A stretch of DNA of 25,000 nucleotides, from contig JAQGDQ010000134.1 of the NCBI GenBank assembly GCA_030141605.1, positions 45,001 to 70,000 on the forward strand. Direction: 5' to 3'. Under the pieces are notes generated by a model. It was not told the DNA's origin and made no database searches. It saw only the letters and a program-made list of their open reading frames with translations. This DNA comes from Tubiluchus corallicola (lineage: Eukaryota; Priapulida; Priapulimorpha; Priapulimorphida; Tubiluchidae). The translations under genes and the position numbers were made by a program. Below, piece after piece: positions 11,684 through 21,129 of this stretch (position 1 is its first letter; the number at the start of each line of letters is the position of its first letter).

Positions 11684-12007
11684 GTGCCGTCTTCATCGGT
11701 TTTAATTACAATGTTCCCAGAATCCTCAATCAGTTGTTTATACTCAAAATATTTGCTATCAGCATCAAGGTTTCTCCATACGCTGACAAGCCCTGTTAAT
11801 TATCCAATGTTTGAAGACGCTGATGATGGTGGGAGCGTGTTGAAAGAGCGCTGCGTGTGGGAAAAATACGAAATCATCGCAGTTTGTGATCGTTTTAACA
11901 ATGGCGAAGATAAGCGCTTACATCAAAATCCTGATCAATGGCATTTAAAGATTTTATGCCAAATACTTTGTTTCTGTGTAGGTTATATAAGTTTGCATAT
12001 TTCATGA
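11684..12007 (+). other. Unassigned open frame, possible exon
   Basis: The frame runs 107 codons from just after a TGA to a TGA at 12007; the first ATG is at 11711. Its middle part is unusually charged for this window, with stretches such as FEDADDGGSVLKERCVWEKY and RFNNGEDKRLHQNP, and then turns hydrophobic. GTGTAG/GTTATA near 11980 could be a weak donor or an acceptor. I recognise no domain. Length alone is within chance for an AT-rich 25-kb window, so this is only a candidate. Confidence 0.2.
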
Positions 12008-12381
12008 TCAGTGAGTCTTATAATCCTGTGATAAATGTAGCCACGTTATGTGCTTTATAGAAATAAGTAAAATCCATTTCGACGAGAGTAAGTAGTAATC
12101 TACTAAGTATACCACGGTCGAGTCTAAACTGTGCCAGTTTTAACCATTTAAATCAATGTTTTTTAACAATGAAATCAGTTGCTTGGCAAAATGAGTTACT
12201 CCACTGTAGACCACTGATTATCTAAACAATAAACTGTATAATTTTTACATTTGTTTCAAACAGTTGCCAAGTTAGGCTGCCGCAGGATTGCCACGGTTGT
12301 CCTTCATGTAATACTAAAAGTCACAATTATGTCATGTCTTAATGGCAAAAACTGCAAACAAGTTCCGATTTTGGTGACGGT
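12008..12381. other. Intergenic, nothing recognised
   Basis: AT-rich DNA without repeat, RNA or gene signal. Confidence 0.4.
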
Positions 12382-12399
12382 AATGATGATAATGATGAC

Positions 12400-12454
<55 letters not shown>

Positions 12455-12474
12455 GTGATTGTGACAATGATGAT
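12382..12474. repeat. (GAT)n microsatellite
   Basis: About 30 ATG/GAT units with AAT, ACG and GGT interruptions at the ends. Poly-Met and poly-His frames here are artefacts. Confidence 0.97.
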
Positions 12475-12594
12475 AAAATATGGCGAGGAAGATTAGGTGG
12501 TAACATGTGAATGACAACTATGTTTTTTGGGTTCTTTGATTTGGTTTGTAAATTTCAGTATCATTGTTTAAAATACTCAACATCAGTATTGTTA

Positions 12595-12790
12595 TCATTA
12601 ATTAGATTATGGCTGTGAATGCCAGAATAAACCATTGTAGTATTTCACAACAATTATTACCCATTGTGGGCAATGAGTTGAAGAAAGAAAAGAGACACTA
12701 AAAATTGTGAACTGGTCGGGAAATGAACTCGAAATGGTAGTTATTGTAATAATTAGCTCGAAGACATTATCCTGACAGATATATTAAATT
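12595..12790 (+). mobile_element. Foldback MITE, copy 2 (decayed right arm)
   Basis: The left end TCATTA..TTAGATTATGGCTGTGA and the following 120 bases match the left arm and centre of the element at 15069-15310. Shared blocks include CAACAATTATTACCCA, AAAAATTGTGA, and CTGGTCGGGAA against CTAGTCGGGAA. After about 12725 only TTGTAATAATT (near 12745) and weak traces of the right arm survive, so the exact right end is uncertain. It encodes nothing. Confidence 0.75.
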
Positions 12791-15068
12791 CTAAGAATTT
12801 TTTGTTCAATTTTTTGTTACTAGTGTGATTGATTTATCCACATAAAAATAGTGTCACTAGACTCGCTACCACACTGCAGGCCTCGCAGGGAGCTTCACTA
12901 GCTAACTACTCGTTAACTTCAATTTGAAATACCAATGCTGCTGACGCATTGCTTGACGGTCGTGCAAATAGGTTACCTAATGGATTTAGTAAATAAATTA
13001 ACCCTTCGGCAATTTTAACTGTGACTTTGCTTCTGCTTCTAATTTCAATATGTTTTAATTATCGTAATTTGCTGCTGGCGCCGCTTGCATTATTCCGGTT
13101 ACTGAGTCTGCTGGAAGCCATGTTGGGCCCTCACCCAACCGGTTGTTGGATAAAGAGGGCTAACTTATCGTTTGAAATTAAGTGACTAACAATTTAAATA
13201 CTGGGCATAATTTTTTTTTATTCCCAACGGACTTTTCAAGAACGTGCGTTATCAGAATATTCGTACTGCCAAAGGACATTATAAGATATATTTTTTTAGA
13301 ATTCGCTTCATTTTCGTACTAACACTTACTCAAGTCTGCAAAACCAAAAGGAAAAAATCTGTTTTAGTCTCATGCACATTTTCCTCCACTTAGAAGTCAC
13401 TTTGAATCTGGCGACTCTATTTTTCATTAATAGACCGAAAAATCGATGTTTGAAATCTGTATCAATATTATGGGAGATTTTTGCTTACCTGTTTATTTAT
13501 TTGTATCGTCTTGAGAGTTTTTGACAAATTTCGGGTGTTAAACAGTAAAAGTATCCGAACCTAGACAGGAATTATCTCGATTACTTTGCTGCTGAAATAA
13601 AACAAAAATGAAATGATCACCTAAATTTAGACATAATTATAATAAACCCCTGGCAATCATGGTTAAGTTCTTGAATGTTTTAATAGTGTAACAATTCTTC
13701 CACCCGAGGAAGACCGGAGAGCTTGGTTATCACAACCCAGTGGTGAACTGAAAGGTACCGAAAATTAACTTTGAAAGATGCATTGAAACTTGTTTTCAAT
13801 GTATTTTCACAATATTAAGTGGGTGAACCCAATAACATTTAGAGTAAGATAAGTCGGAAGTTGGTACCGCAAAAGTGTGCTACAAACCTGCAACCTTAAA
13901 GGAAAAAGGCACTAAAAAACTTGGAAATTTCTAGCTTTAAGCAGCGAAGAGTGAAAGAAAAAACGAAAAGTTAACGTGTGAACGCACTTGTACGAACTTC
14001 AATGTGAAATGGGCTTATTGTGTTGGCAAGGATCTGTGTTTTTAATGATGAATTAATATTGGTTTTTTAATTAATTAATTTGAGGCAATTAGCTGCTTTG
14101 TTGATAACATGAATACAACGTTTATATCGTCATCAATTTCCTTTGTAACGCATGTTATACAAATATACATGTTGTATACACGCAAGTCATAGTTATGCAT
14201 GGACAGTAACCGTTGTTGTAACTCACAACGGGTCAGTCATAATCGCTATATTATTATTAATTTCGATTAATAATATTATTTCTCGCTCTTCTCGTGTTGA
14301 GGAGGCTCTAGTGTGGACGAAACAAACACAGCGTTCCATTATATTAGTAATATTTACTTAGCACCACATACAACCGTCACTGTATGAAACTTGATTCCAT
14401 TGTGGTAAAGAGGCGCCAGTGAATCAGAATGCTTTGCTCTATGGTGCGTGGTTTTCAATGTTAGTGCAAATTAGCACATAGTTTTCACACAGATTTTCGG
14501 TGCAAATGTGCAAATTACGCTGTTTTCTTATACTTTTTAAAATTTTGATTCCAACCTGCTTCAACCTAAAAACAACCCATTAGATCAATTCCGGGTGCCA
14601 AAATTACATACACGGAGAAATAAGGCTATTTGTCTTCATCTGATACATATAATATCTAATTGAAGAACTAAGTCGTAATTTCATAGTAAAAATCCAAGAC
14701 GGCGCCAAGATGGCTGCCTAATGAAAAATATTTTGCAATAGGAACGTCAAAATCCGTTACCAGACACATAGGAATACACAAAAGTTAGTTATAGAAAAAT
14801 ACGTCATTTCAGTGCATGGGAGCGTATAGTTCTACTAGACTATATGAGTAACTGTGTTTTTGATATTTTCAGGGGTTTCACGTGCAGCTATGACTTACAT
14901 GTGTAGTATAATTTCCTCGAAAACGCTTTTAATGCATACCAATATTTGCTGCTTTGATATGACAATAAAAGCACATATGGTTCCAGTTCGATTTCTTTAA
15001 TTTTTCTTTTGAAAAGTAATGTTATAAATATAGAAAGTTTAAGAATGCTGGTAATTTTTCTGATTTAT
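12791..15068. other. Intergenic, no gene seen
   Basis: Long AT-rich stretch. A small hairpin GTTGGG/CCCAAC near 13114-13131 and a CCAAGATGGCTGCC string near 14706, which resembles a YY1 site, are the only motifs noted. The open frame at 14152-14361 is short and unrecognised. Confidence 0.4.
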
Positions 15069-15310
15069 TCATTAGTTAGATTATGACTGTGATTATCAGA
15101 CTGTTTATAAACCATTGCGGTTTATTTTTAACAATTATTACCCACTGCGGGCAATAAGTTGGAGAAAGAAGGCGTGAAAAATTGTGGACTAGTCGGGAAT
15201 TTTTCAGCGTCTCCAGTCTTTTTACCCGCAATTTGTAATAATTGTTAAAATAGACCGCAACGGGTTCTAAATACTCTGGCAATCACAGTTATAATCTAAC
15301 TAATTAATGA
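15069..15310. mobile_element. Foldback MITE with ~85-bp terminal inverted repeats, copy 1
   Basis: The left arm from 15075 (GTTAGATTATGACTGTGATT) pairs with the reverse complement of the right arm ending at 15300 (GTTAGATTATAACTGTGATT). Matches continue through TTGCGGT and AACAATTATTAC for about 85 bases, leaving a centre of about 60 bases. Flanking TA at 15073-15074 and 15301-15302 would fit a TA target duplication. However, TCATTA is also mirrored at both ends, so the true termini may lie slightly further out. No transposase is present; mobility would need a partner elsewhere. The minus-strand frame at 15076-15282 is an artefact. Confidence 0.85.
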
Positions 15311-16656
15311 TATCGTTAGTTGCCAGCTAATTTGAGAAAAGTGTTTTTCTAATTTATTCTTTTTTATAGGCATCATTATATCCTAAAATAGCATAGGTGA
15401 TTAAACACTCTGTAAATAAAAAGTAAACACGTATACTAAAACAGTGTTTTAGCTTTATTGCTGTTCTGAAGAAAAAACATTAGTTTTTTAATAAAATTAA
15501 ATTATTTAGTGCGAGAGAAATTTATTTTAGGTACTTTTCGAATAGTTGAGATATTGCAAAATACAGTATGGACAACAGACGAATACAAATTAATGTCAAA
15601 TTATGACTATAAGAAATGCACACATTTCCTTAAAAGAACCGCAAAATACATCAAGTTGTTTTCCACAAAGAATGTGCTAACAATCTTTCCTTGTTACAGC
15701 AAAGTATAAAAAATTCTTACACCAGGTACGTGTAATTACTACCTGTAGTGATATGGGAGGAGTTTTAACACTTTGAATGCGCTAGTACCCGGATAACATC
15801 TGGGCGAGGTATCACATTTTAAAAGAAGATTAAACAAGTTGCTATTCACCATTTTGCTTTGCATGCCAAGCCTCTATAGCTGTCAGCTGATGGTTTTTTA
15901 ATTTCTACCTAAGTCTCTGCAGGGTGGAAAGAGTTACACGGCGCGGCCTTTCATGTCAGCGAAGGTCACAAGCACACGTAAAAGCTGAAAGTATTACTAA
16001 TTGCGTACTTGAATTTTCACCTGTTTTAATCTACGATTGAAAAGCTTTTTGTATCTATACAGACTTCAGTGAAGCCACACCCAGCAGTACATAATAAGTT
16101 GAGCGAAGGACCACCAACGAAGAATAAATTATTAATACAGCTATCAGATACTACAAAAATAACAACTGTATCAGGAAATGATAGTTTTGTAAGTTACCGC
16201 AAATAGATATAGAAACGTATTTTAGTGTATTTAATATATTTAATTTTTTATTAATCCGTTTTTCACTCTCCTTACCAGAAATAAAACATCAAAAAGTAAA
16301 GTTTTTAAAGAAATGAGTCCTGACACTGTGACGTCGTAATTAGTGCATCTATGACAAGCTCTCAAGAACTATATAGCGAGGAACACAGAGTAGAAATTAG
16401 GCTAGCTGGAGCTGAGATCATCAAATTGTTTTATTAAATGTTTATTAAAAGTGTTGCAATGTTACAAATGTTTAATTGCTGTGTTTGATGTTTCATCATA
16501 GTAACGAATCCAGGATAAACTCAAAACAACACAATAAAAGCCAGTCTCGTTGAGAAACCAGCATGAATCATCCCCTGTCTATTTTTTGGTTCTTAGAACT
16601 GCAAATAACATGTGTAGTAAGAGATATTAAGATCAGTGTTCATTACTCGACATCAA
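15311..16656. other. Intergenic, nothing firm
   Basis: AT-rich. A 66-codon frame at 15509-15709 has no recognisable content. A good acceptor-like string (TCTATTTTTTGGTTCTTAG) ends near 16596 just before the next candidate. Confidence 0.35.
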
Positions 16657-16821
16657 ATGAATTGTCTTTTCGTGGTCTTGTTACTTTTTATCTGTTCTAT
16701 TCAGCTTGCAGGGGGTGGCAATCATTTCCTGACACCCCTTTTTGGACAATGTTTACGGGGAAATAGGCTTTTATCAGCACCACTGCACCTCAATAATTCT
16801 TGGCTATTTCTATTTCATTAG
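16657..16821 (+). CDS. Possible short secreted peptide or first coding exon
   Basis: From the ATG at 16657 a 54-codon frame begins MNCLFVVLLLFICSIQLAGG. This has the shape of a signal peptide: short N-region, about 14 hydrophobic residues, then small residues for cleavage around the Ala-Gly-Gly. The remainder (GNHFLTPLFGQCLRG and on) has one cysteine and ends hydrophobic, without dibasic processing sites. It may be an exon whose true 3' boundary differs, or chance in T-rich DNA. No homologue is recognised. Confidence 0.2.
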   Translation: MNCLFVVLLLFICSIQLAGGGNHFLTPLFGQCLRGNRLLSAPLHLNNSWLFLFH

Positions 16822-17103
16822 TTGTTTTGTAACAATGAAAGAAAAACATTCCAACAAAAGTGAAATTGAAACGATAATTGAAGCTCTGGCGAATTTATAG
16901 TTTTTCGCGTTGAAGTTGGAGTAAAGAGTCTGTTTAGTTTTTTTTACTAATGTTGTGAGGAAGATAAGATGCCTGTACAGTTCTGTGCCGCCATCAACAC
17001 GGTTAAGCGTATCCAAGATTAATACATCCAGATCCAGAATTAATGGCGCTAGTGTGAATGTAAAACAAAACAATACAACATAAATGAATAAGTGGAATAG
17101 TTG
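16822..17103. other. Intergenic, nothing recognised
   Basis: The minus strand is open for 111 codons at 16810-17145, rich in Phe and Leu, but this translation partly covers the 5S-like element and resembles nothing known. Confidence 0.35.
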
Positions 17104-17365
17104 ACTACCACGCGCGAAAAGGCAACCGAAGTTAAGCAACGCCATGCATGGTCAGTAAATAGATGAGGTCTACCAGGAAAACTGCCTCTGGACGCTTTCG
17201 TTGAGAAAGGGTGCGCTACATGGCTAAGAATTGCCTACTTTTAGTGACTTATTTTAGAGAATGTTATCCTTGATAATTAGCCAGGTTCCGGTCCTACAAC
17301 ACCTATGTACATTAAGTATGAGTAGGCCTGAGTGACTGGATCAAAAAATAAAAATTCAAACGATA
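17104..17365 (+). mobile_element. 5S rRNA-derived SINE (or 5S pseudogene fragment)
   Basis: ACCGAAGTTAAGCAACG at 17125-17141 is identical to the box A region of animal 5S rRNA. GGTCAGTA at 17150 and GATGAGGTCTACCAGGAAA follow where 5S has its box C (GGTTAGTA..GATGGG..CCTGGGAA). ACTACCACG at 17104 matches the 5S upstream part, with about 15 bases missing between. After 17185 the sequence leaves 5S and runs on to an A-rich end (AAAAAATAAAAATT, about 17345-17358). A 5S-type head plus unrelated body is the SINE3 layout. The body limits are inferred. Confidence 0.65.
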
Positions 17366-18309
17366 GCAGTATTATAATAATTCACTATAGATATTTATAT
17401 ATAAATACAAAATAACAATGTCACACGGAAAACATCCTTTATAATCATCTTATTTAAATTATCAGTTAATAAGCTAGTGAATTTGCATTTATTATTTTTT
17501 TTAAATCTTTTGATGACAAAGAAGGTAAAGTACGAAAATACGAAACTGGACCTGGTTTTGAACTTTTGGATTTCAACTCCAACATCTTAACGTACTAAGG
17601 CCAAAGACGCCTTGTGACCAAGTCTGTGTTCTGCTAGGATCTATTATAGACATGGTTTCATCAAAAGTGCTGTGTGACATAGTGCTTTAGAAGCACCTTA
17701 CATGCTTAATCGGACGTGTTTAAAAAAACTTCATTAATTACGTTAAGGTTATAAATTTACAAACCCGACTGCTGTAGCAATTTGAATCTTCAAATAAACT
17801 GTGATGTATAAAAATCTCTCTAATTTCAATACCAGCGTTTCTACCAAACTCGCGAAGTAGCCATTCTGAGTTAAAGCTATAAATCACGGATTGTCTTGCA
17901 TTAATAATTGCCACATTTGATGTAGAAGGCATCAAAATTTTCTGAATACGCCCTCTTGTCGGCTTACTTTGATCTTCATCTCGCAGTCTGCCTCTTTGGC
18001 CTGGTGGCTGGTTGGAGTTTTTCTGACAAATTATACTTCAGTGAAAGGTATTTGTACAACAGGAATATTCCAGAAAATATGCACATGCGTTGCAGGAGTG
18101 CTATGTCAAGTTTTTGATTTTTGACAATTTCATGGCAAAATTGGGAGTTCTAAAGTCAAACTAAGCCCTGACCATAATATCTATAATATAAGCTTCTACT
18201 GCCTACTCTCAGTGTGACTATTCGATTTATTTTACCATAATCTTACTGTAAAACCTGTTTGTTTTAATTTTGCATCACTTCTTTGTTAGTGATATTAAAT
18301 TTGAAGAAC
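17366..18309. other. Intergenic; unassigned minus-strand frame
   Basis: A minus-strand frame of about 100 codons (roughly 18038 down to 17738) includes a charged part RGRLRDEDQSKPTRGRIQK. A possible acceptor TTTGTCAG lies at its start. No family is recognised. About three or four such frames are expected by chance in this window, so it is not called as a gene. Confidence 0.25.
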
Positions 18310-18490
18310 TGCCATTTTTCGTTGCGCGAGGCCAGTACAGTGTATGAGTACAGTCACGAGGTCACAAAAGATCGGTAAACAAGCATTGGTAACCTAAGAC
18401 GCTTTCTATACCTCGTACGTCATTCTCGCTCACTGCGTCAAAACCGCGAAACTTTACGACAAGGCCCGTTTTCGGAATTCTTTGTGTAAT
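18310..18490. promoter_or_regulatory. Local CpG cluster
   Basis: Roughly 15 CpG dinucleotides fall within 180 bases, in otherwise CpG-poor DNA, around TACGTCA near 18417 and CCGCGAAA. It could be an unmethylated promoter or enhancer or the remains of an element. No transcript is evident on either side. Confidence 0.2.
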
Positions 18491-18666
18491 CATAACAATG
18501 CGTTCAAAACTTCAATGACTCTTGGGGTTATATAGGCCATTAATATGCCTGAAAGCTAGTTTCTTACAAAGATTATTGACGTCAAACATATTGGTCTATC
18601 GCTCCGCCCCGATGTAACGTAAGCAGCATTTGGGACAACAGCTCACATAGGACAACAACTGTCTAA

Positions 18667-18689
18667 GCTAAACTAAACTAAACTAAACA
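18667..18689. repeat. Short (AACTA)n repeat
   Basis: Four to five pentamer units (CTAAACTAAACTAAA). Confidence 0.85.
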
Positions 18690-19493
18690 TACCGTGTCAA
18701 TGTATTAAGCCCAACACAGACTAACGCATAGTTTAAAAACAACTTCAGGATATTTCACATCTAAATAATGAGCAGTACAACATGACATAAAATAATAAAA
18801 CAACATAAAATGAAATGATCTAATCAAACTTGACTGACTATATCCTTTTCTTGATTACTAAACCTCCGACAACTTTTTTAAGTAAGTAAATCCTGAAAAA
18901 CAATTTCCCGTTGTAAAATCTAGGCAGCCCACTGCGACGAATCTTTGAAATTCGGCCGGCAGGAGCTTCAAACACATCAAGTCTACGATAATCATCGCCG
19001 CAAAGCTTTTTGCAATTTGTCATAATGGCATAATTATTCCAACGACCAGATCTTTCCACGTCGTCCGTAACTCTTTTCTACCAGTTGTTTTACTAGTCAG
19101 CCTGACACTTCGCATCTGGCGTAAAAAACGGACGAGCACTAAAATTGTTTTATGTGGTTTTAACGAGTGATTAAACAGTGGCATTATGCTTTTCAAGAGC
19201 CGGCTTTTCCTGCAGTCTGATGCGAACAGCATGTCAAACACGCTTACGTAGAACATATTGCTGCCAGAAACAGTAGCTTAACAAAACACAATAAAGCGAT
19301 AATTATTAATTTATTTAATTACTGATTAAAGAAGATTAATTAATTGTCAGCACTGTAACTAATAGAGGCTGAGTTGTTTTTCCTTGTTATTGAAATATAA
19401 ATTACGTGATTAATGGATACAATTCGGTCGATTTGTCACAGGACGGGGCATAGCTTTTCGTGTTTTTTCATGTAGTGCTTTTACTCAATCAGC
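18690..19493. other. Intergenic; two overlapping minus-strand frames
   Basis: Frames at 18838-19059 and 19020-19256 on the minus strand overlap and are both unrecognised. The former contains a basic run ending LLKKVVGGLVIKKRI. They may be pieces of a decayed gene or chance. Confidence 0.25.
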
Positions 19494-19528
19494 TGGTCAG
19501 TCAGTCAGTCAGCCAGCCAGTCAGTTAG
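19494..19528. repeat. (CAGT)n repeat, left part, interrupted by the LINE
   Basis: CAGT/CAGC units run up to AGTCAGTTAG (19519-19528). The array resumes after the inserted LINE at 19989 and fades by about 20030. Confidence 0.9.
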
Positions 19529-19988
19529 ATTTAGATTAGATTTAATATTTTATTTCAAACTTTACAAAGTTCATATACACATCACAAATTAATACAATAA
19601 ATCATGACACAACAATAACACAAATAACGATTAACGATATAACAAACTACGCCAATGACGTCTAATTACAGAAGTAAAGTTTGCATCACTGTTTAAAATA
19701 TTCTTGCACATAAAATTTTCACTGTTATTCAACCTGACGTATAAACTGTATGCACATTTTCTGTGAATCACATCAAAATAAATAATATTAAGTCTAGTAG
19801 AAATATATCTAGCGCTCGTATCATATGAAAAGTTAAACAGCTTCCGTGTTGATACATTATATGCCACCTTGAGTTTGCTAAGATTGTAAGAATAAAAATG
19901 TCTCCAAGTGGACATACAATCAAAAGTAGTGCAGTATGCATTAAACAATTGCCTCTTCACGTTAACTGAACAGTGAGTAAATTTCATG
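19529..19988 (-). mobile_element. 5'-truncated LINE with complete 3' end
   Basis: On the minus strand this holds a 118-codon frame (19987 to 19631), a 3' untranslated region, GAAATAAAATATTAA and an ATCTA tail. The 10-mer AGTCAGTTAG at 19519-19528 recurs at 19989-19998, a clear target-site duplication inside a CAGT repeat. Truncation one base before the ATG is the usual outcome of incomplete target-primed reverse transcription. It cannot move by itself because the endonuclease and reverse transcriptase domains are missing. An intact frame and tail suggest a fairly recent insertion. Confidence 0.9.
19631..19987 (-). pseudogene. C-terminal fragment of LINE ORF2 polyprotein
   Basis: The 118-residue product corresponds to the region after the reverse transcriptase domain of CR1/L2/Jockey-group ORF2 proteins. 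It shows the typical order: VKRQLFNAYCTTFD near the start, LKVAYNVSTRKLFN (family pattern L-x-VAYN-x5-L), then SARYISTRLNI, RKCAYSLYVRL, and the closing RRHWRSLLYR. The usual full ORF2 is about 900-1000 residues, so roughly one tenth remains. The stop at 19631 looks like the native one because the 3' UTR and tail follow in order. It has no start of its own beyond a fortuitous ATG at the truncation point. The exact clade is not resolved. Confidence 0.85.
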
Positions 19989-20010
19989 AGTCAGTTAGTC
20001 AGTCAGTTTG

Positions 20011-20653
20011 TCTATCTGTCTTTCTGTCTGTTAGCGAGTTAAATCTACTGTCAGCCACCAACTAGCCACTGAGTGAGTCACTCCATCGCCACAGTTGGCC
20101 AAACTTGAAATAAATAAAGATTATTGGCAATTTGCCACACTCATTTTTCTTTGTTAAGTATTTGTGTATTTGCGCTGTAGGTGTTTGTTATATGTATAAA
20201 CTGCCTAAAACGTGTTTATTGGCTGACAGCCTGCAGTTCTGACGCTCTGTTGCAGCTGCCATTAGATTGATTAAAGATCTCGATGAATCTGGCATTGCAG
20301 CTTAATGGCATTCATATGATTTGCCTGAAGAAAAATAGATGTCGCAGATTTATATTAATTTGTCGAGCCTAATTTATACCTTGGAAGTGTAACCTTGAAT
20401 TATTTCCATTTTTGCAAATCCGACTAGTACTGATACTACTCTCGTAACCCTAGCCGTTCTCTCCATCCGTGCCTCAATTCGATGCACAGAACATGACCAA
20501 CATCATGGACCGCAGCGCAAGCAAGTTTTGAAGTCAGTCTGAATAAAATGCAAATTTATTGACTTCGGAAGTGCAAACACATAAAAAGTACATATAAAAA
20601 GGGAAAAGAGATGAGTGCAGATCAGTGGAAGAAAAGTTAATAACTAAGTGAGA
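20011..20653. other. Intergenic, nothing firm
   Basis: TTGAAATAAATAAAGATT at about 20105-20122 resembles a LINE 3' terminus on the plus strand, but no supporting sequence precedes it. Confidence 0.3.
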
Positions 20654-20682
20654 AGATGATGATGATGATGACGATGATGATG
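20654..20682. repeat. (GAT)n short microsatellite
   Basis: About nine GAT units with one GAC. Confidence 0.95.
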
Positions 20683-20758
20683 CAAGAATATACGGAGGTT
20701 ACACTCACATTTGCAAGCTGATGTTTGCAATATCATAACGAGTTTTACAGTCTATCAG

Positions 20759-20802
20759 GGTGTGTGCGCGCGTGCGTGTGCGTGCGTGTGCGTGTGTGTG
20801 TG
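20759..20802. repeat. (GT/GC)n alternating purine-pyrimidine tract
   Basis: Alternating TG and CG dinucleotides over about 44 bases, a sequence type prone to Z-DNA. Confidence 0.95.
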
Positions 20803-20873
20803 AAGGATCGCCAGTAATGGATAGGCGGCTCTGATTAACTGTTTTATGCTAAGGTCAGAATTCACATTTGTGT

Positions 20874-21040
20874 AGGTCAATAGCTCAACAGTTACTGGTA
20901 CAGCAAATAGCCATGTAAGTAACAGGCTCTGGGATCGAATCCTGGTTGGTCCACAATTTTTCACTGCCTCCATCTTCAATTAATTAGCCGTTAGGCCGCT
21001 AACTGTTGAAAGCGTGATGTCTTAATGTGTTTGTACCAAA

Positions 21041-21042
<2 letters not shown>
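20874..21042 (+). mobile_element. tRNA-derived SINE
   Basis: TAGCTCAACAG (20881-20891) fits an RNA polymerase III A box with one mismatch, and GGGATCGAATCC (about 20931-20942) fits a B box. AGGTCAA (20874-20880) can pair with TTGGTCC (20946-20952) as an acceptor stem, and CTGGG/CCTGG frames a 7-base T-loop, so the head is tRNA-like. At about 80 bases with a poor anticodon arm it is not a functional tRNA. An unrelated body of about 90 bases follows and ends directly in the GA array, which would be its 3' tail. No target duplication was identified. Confidence 0.6.
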
Positions 21043-21121
<79 letters not shown>

Positions 21122-21129
21122 TGAGAGAA
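21043..21129. repeat. (GA)n microsatellite
   Basis: About 35 clean GA units, then GACAGAGAGTGAGAG. It abuts the SINE body and probably grew from the SINE tail. Arg-Glu and Ser-Leu frames here are artefacts. Confidence 0.97.

Noticed and set aside
12251-12517. Poly-Met and poly-His frames
   Set aside because: Translations of the GAT microsatellite.
13640-13675. Third MITE copy (CTGGCAATCATGGTTAA)
   Set aside because: Resembles the MITE terminus over only about 17 bases with mismatches; too short to claim.
15076-15282. 68-codon minus-strand gene
   Set aside because: Lies wholly inside the foldback MITE and is broken in the second copy.
17104-17185. Functional 5S rRNA gene
   Set aside because: It has internal deletion and substitutions in box C, and the flanking sequence does not complete the 5S.
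20099-20124. LINE 3' end on the plus strand (GAAATAAATAAAGATT)
   Set aside because: Motif is short and AT-rich, with no upstream LINE sequence or target duplication seen.
20874-20953. Functional tRNA gene
   Set aside because: The acceptor and T arms fit, but the length is about 80 bases, the anticodon arm is poor and one A-box position is off; a SINE head is the better reading.
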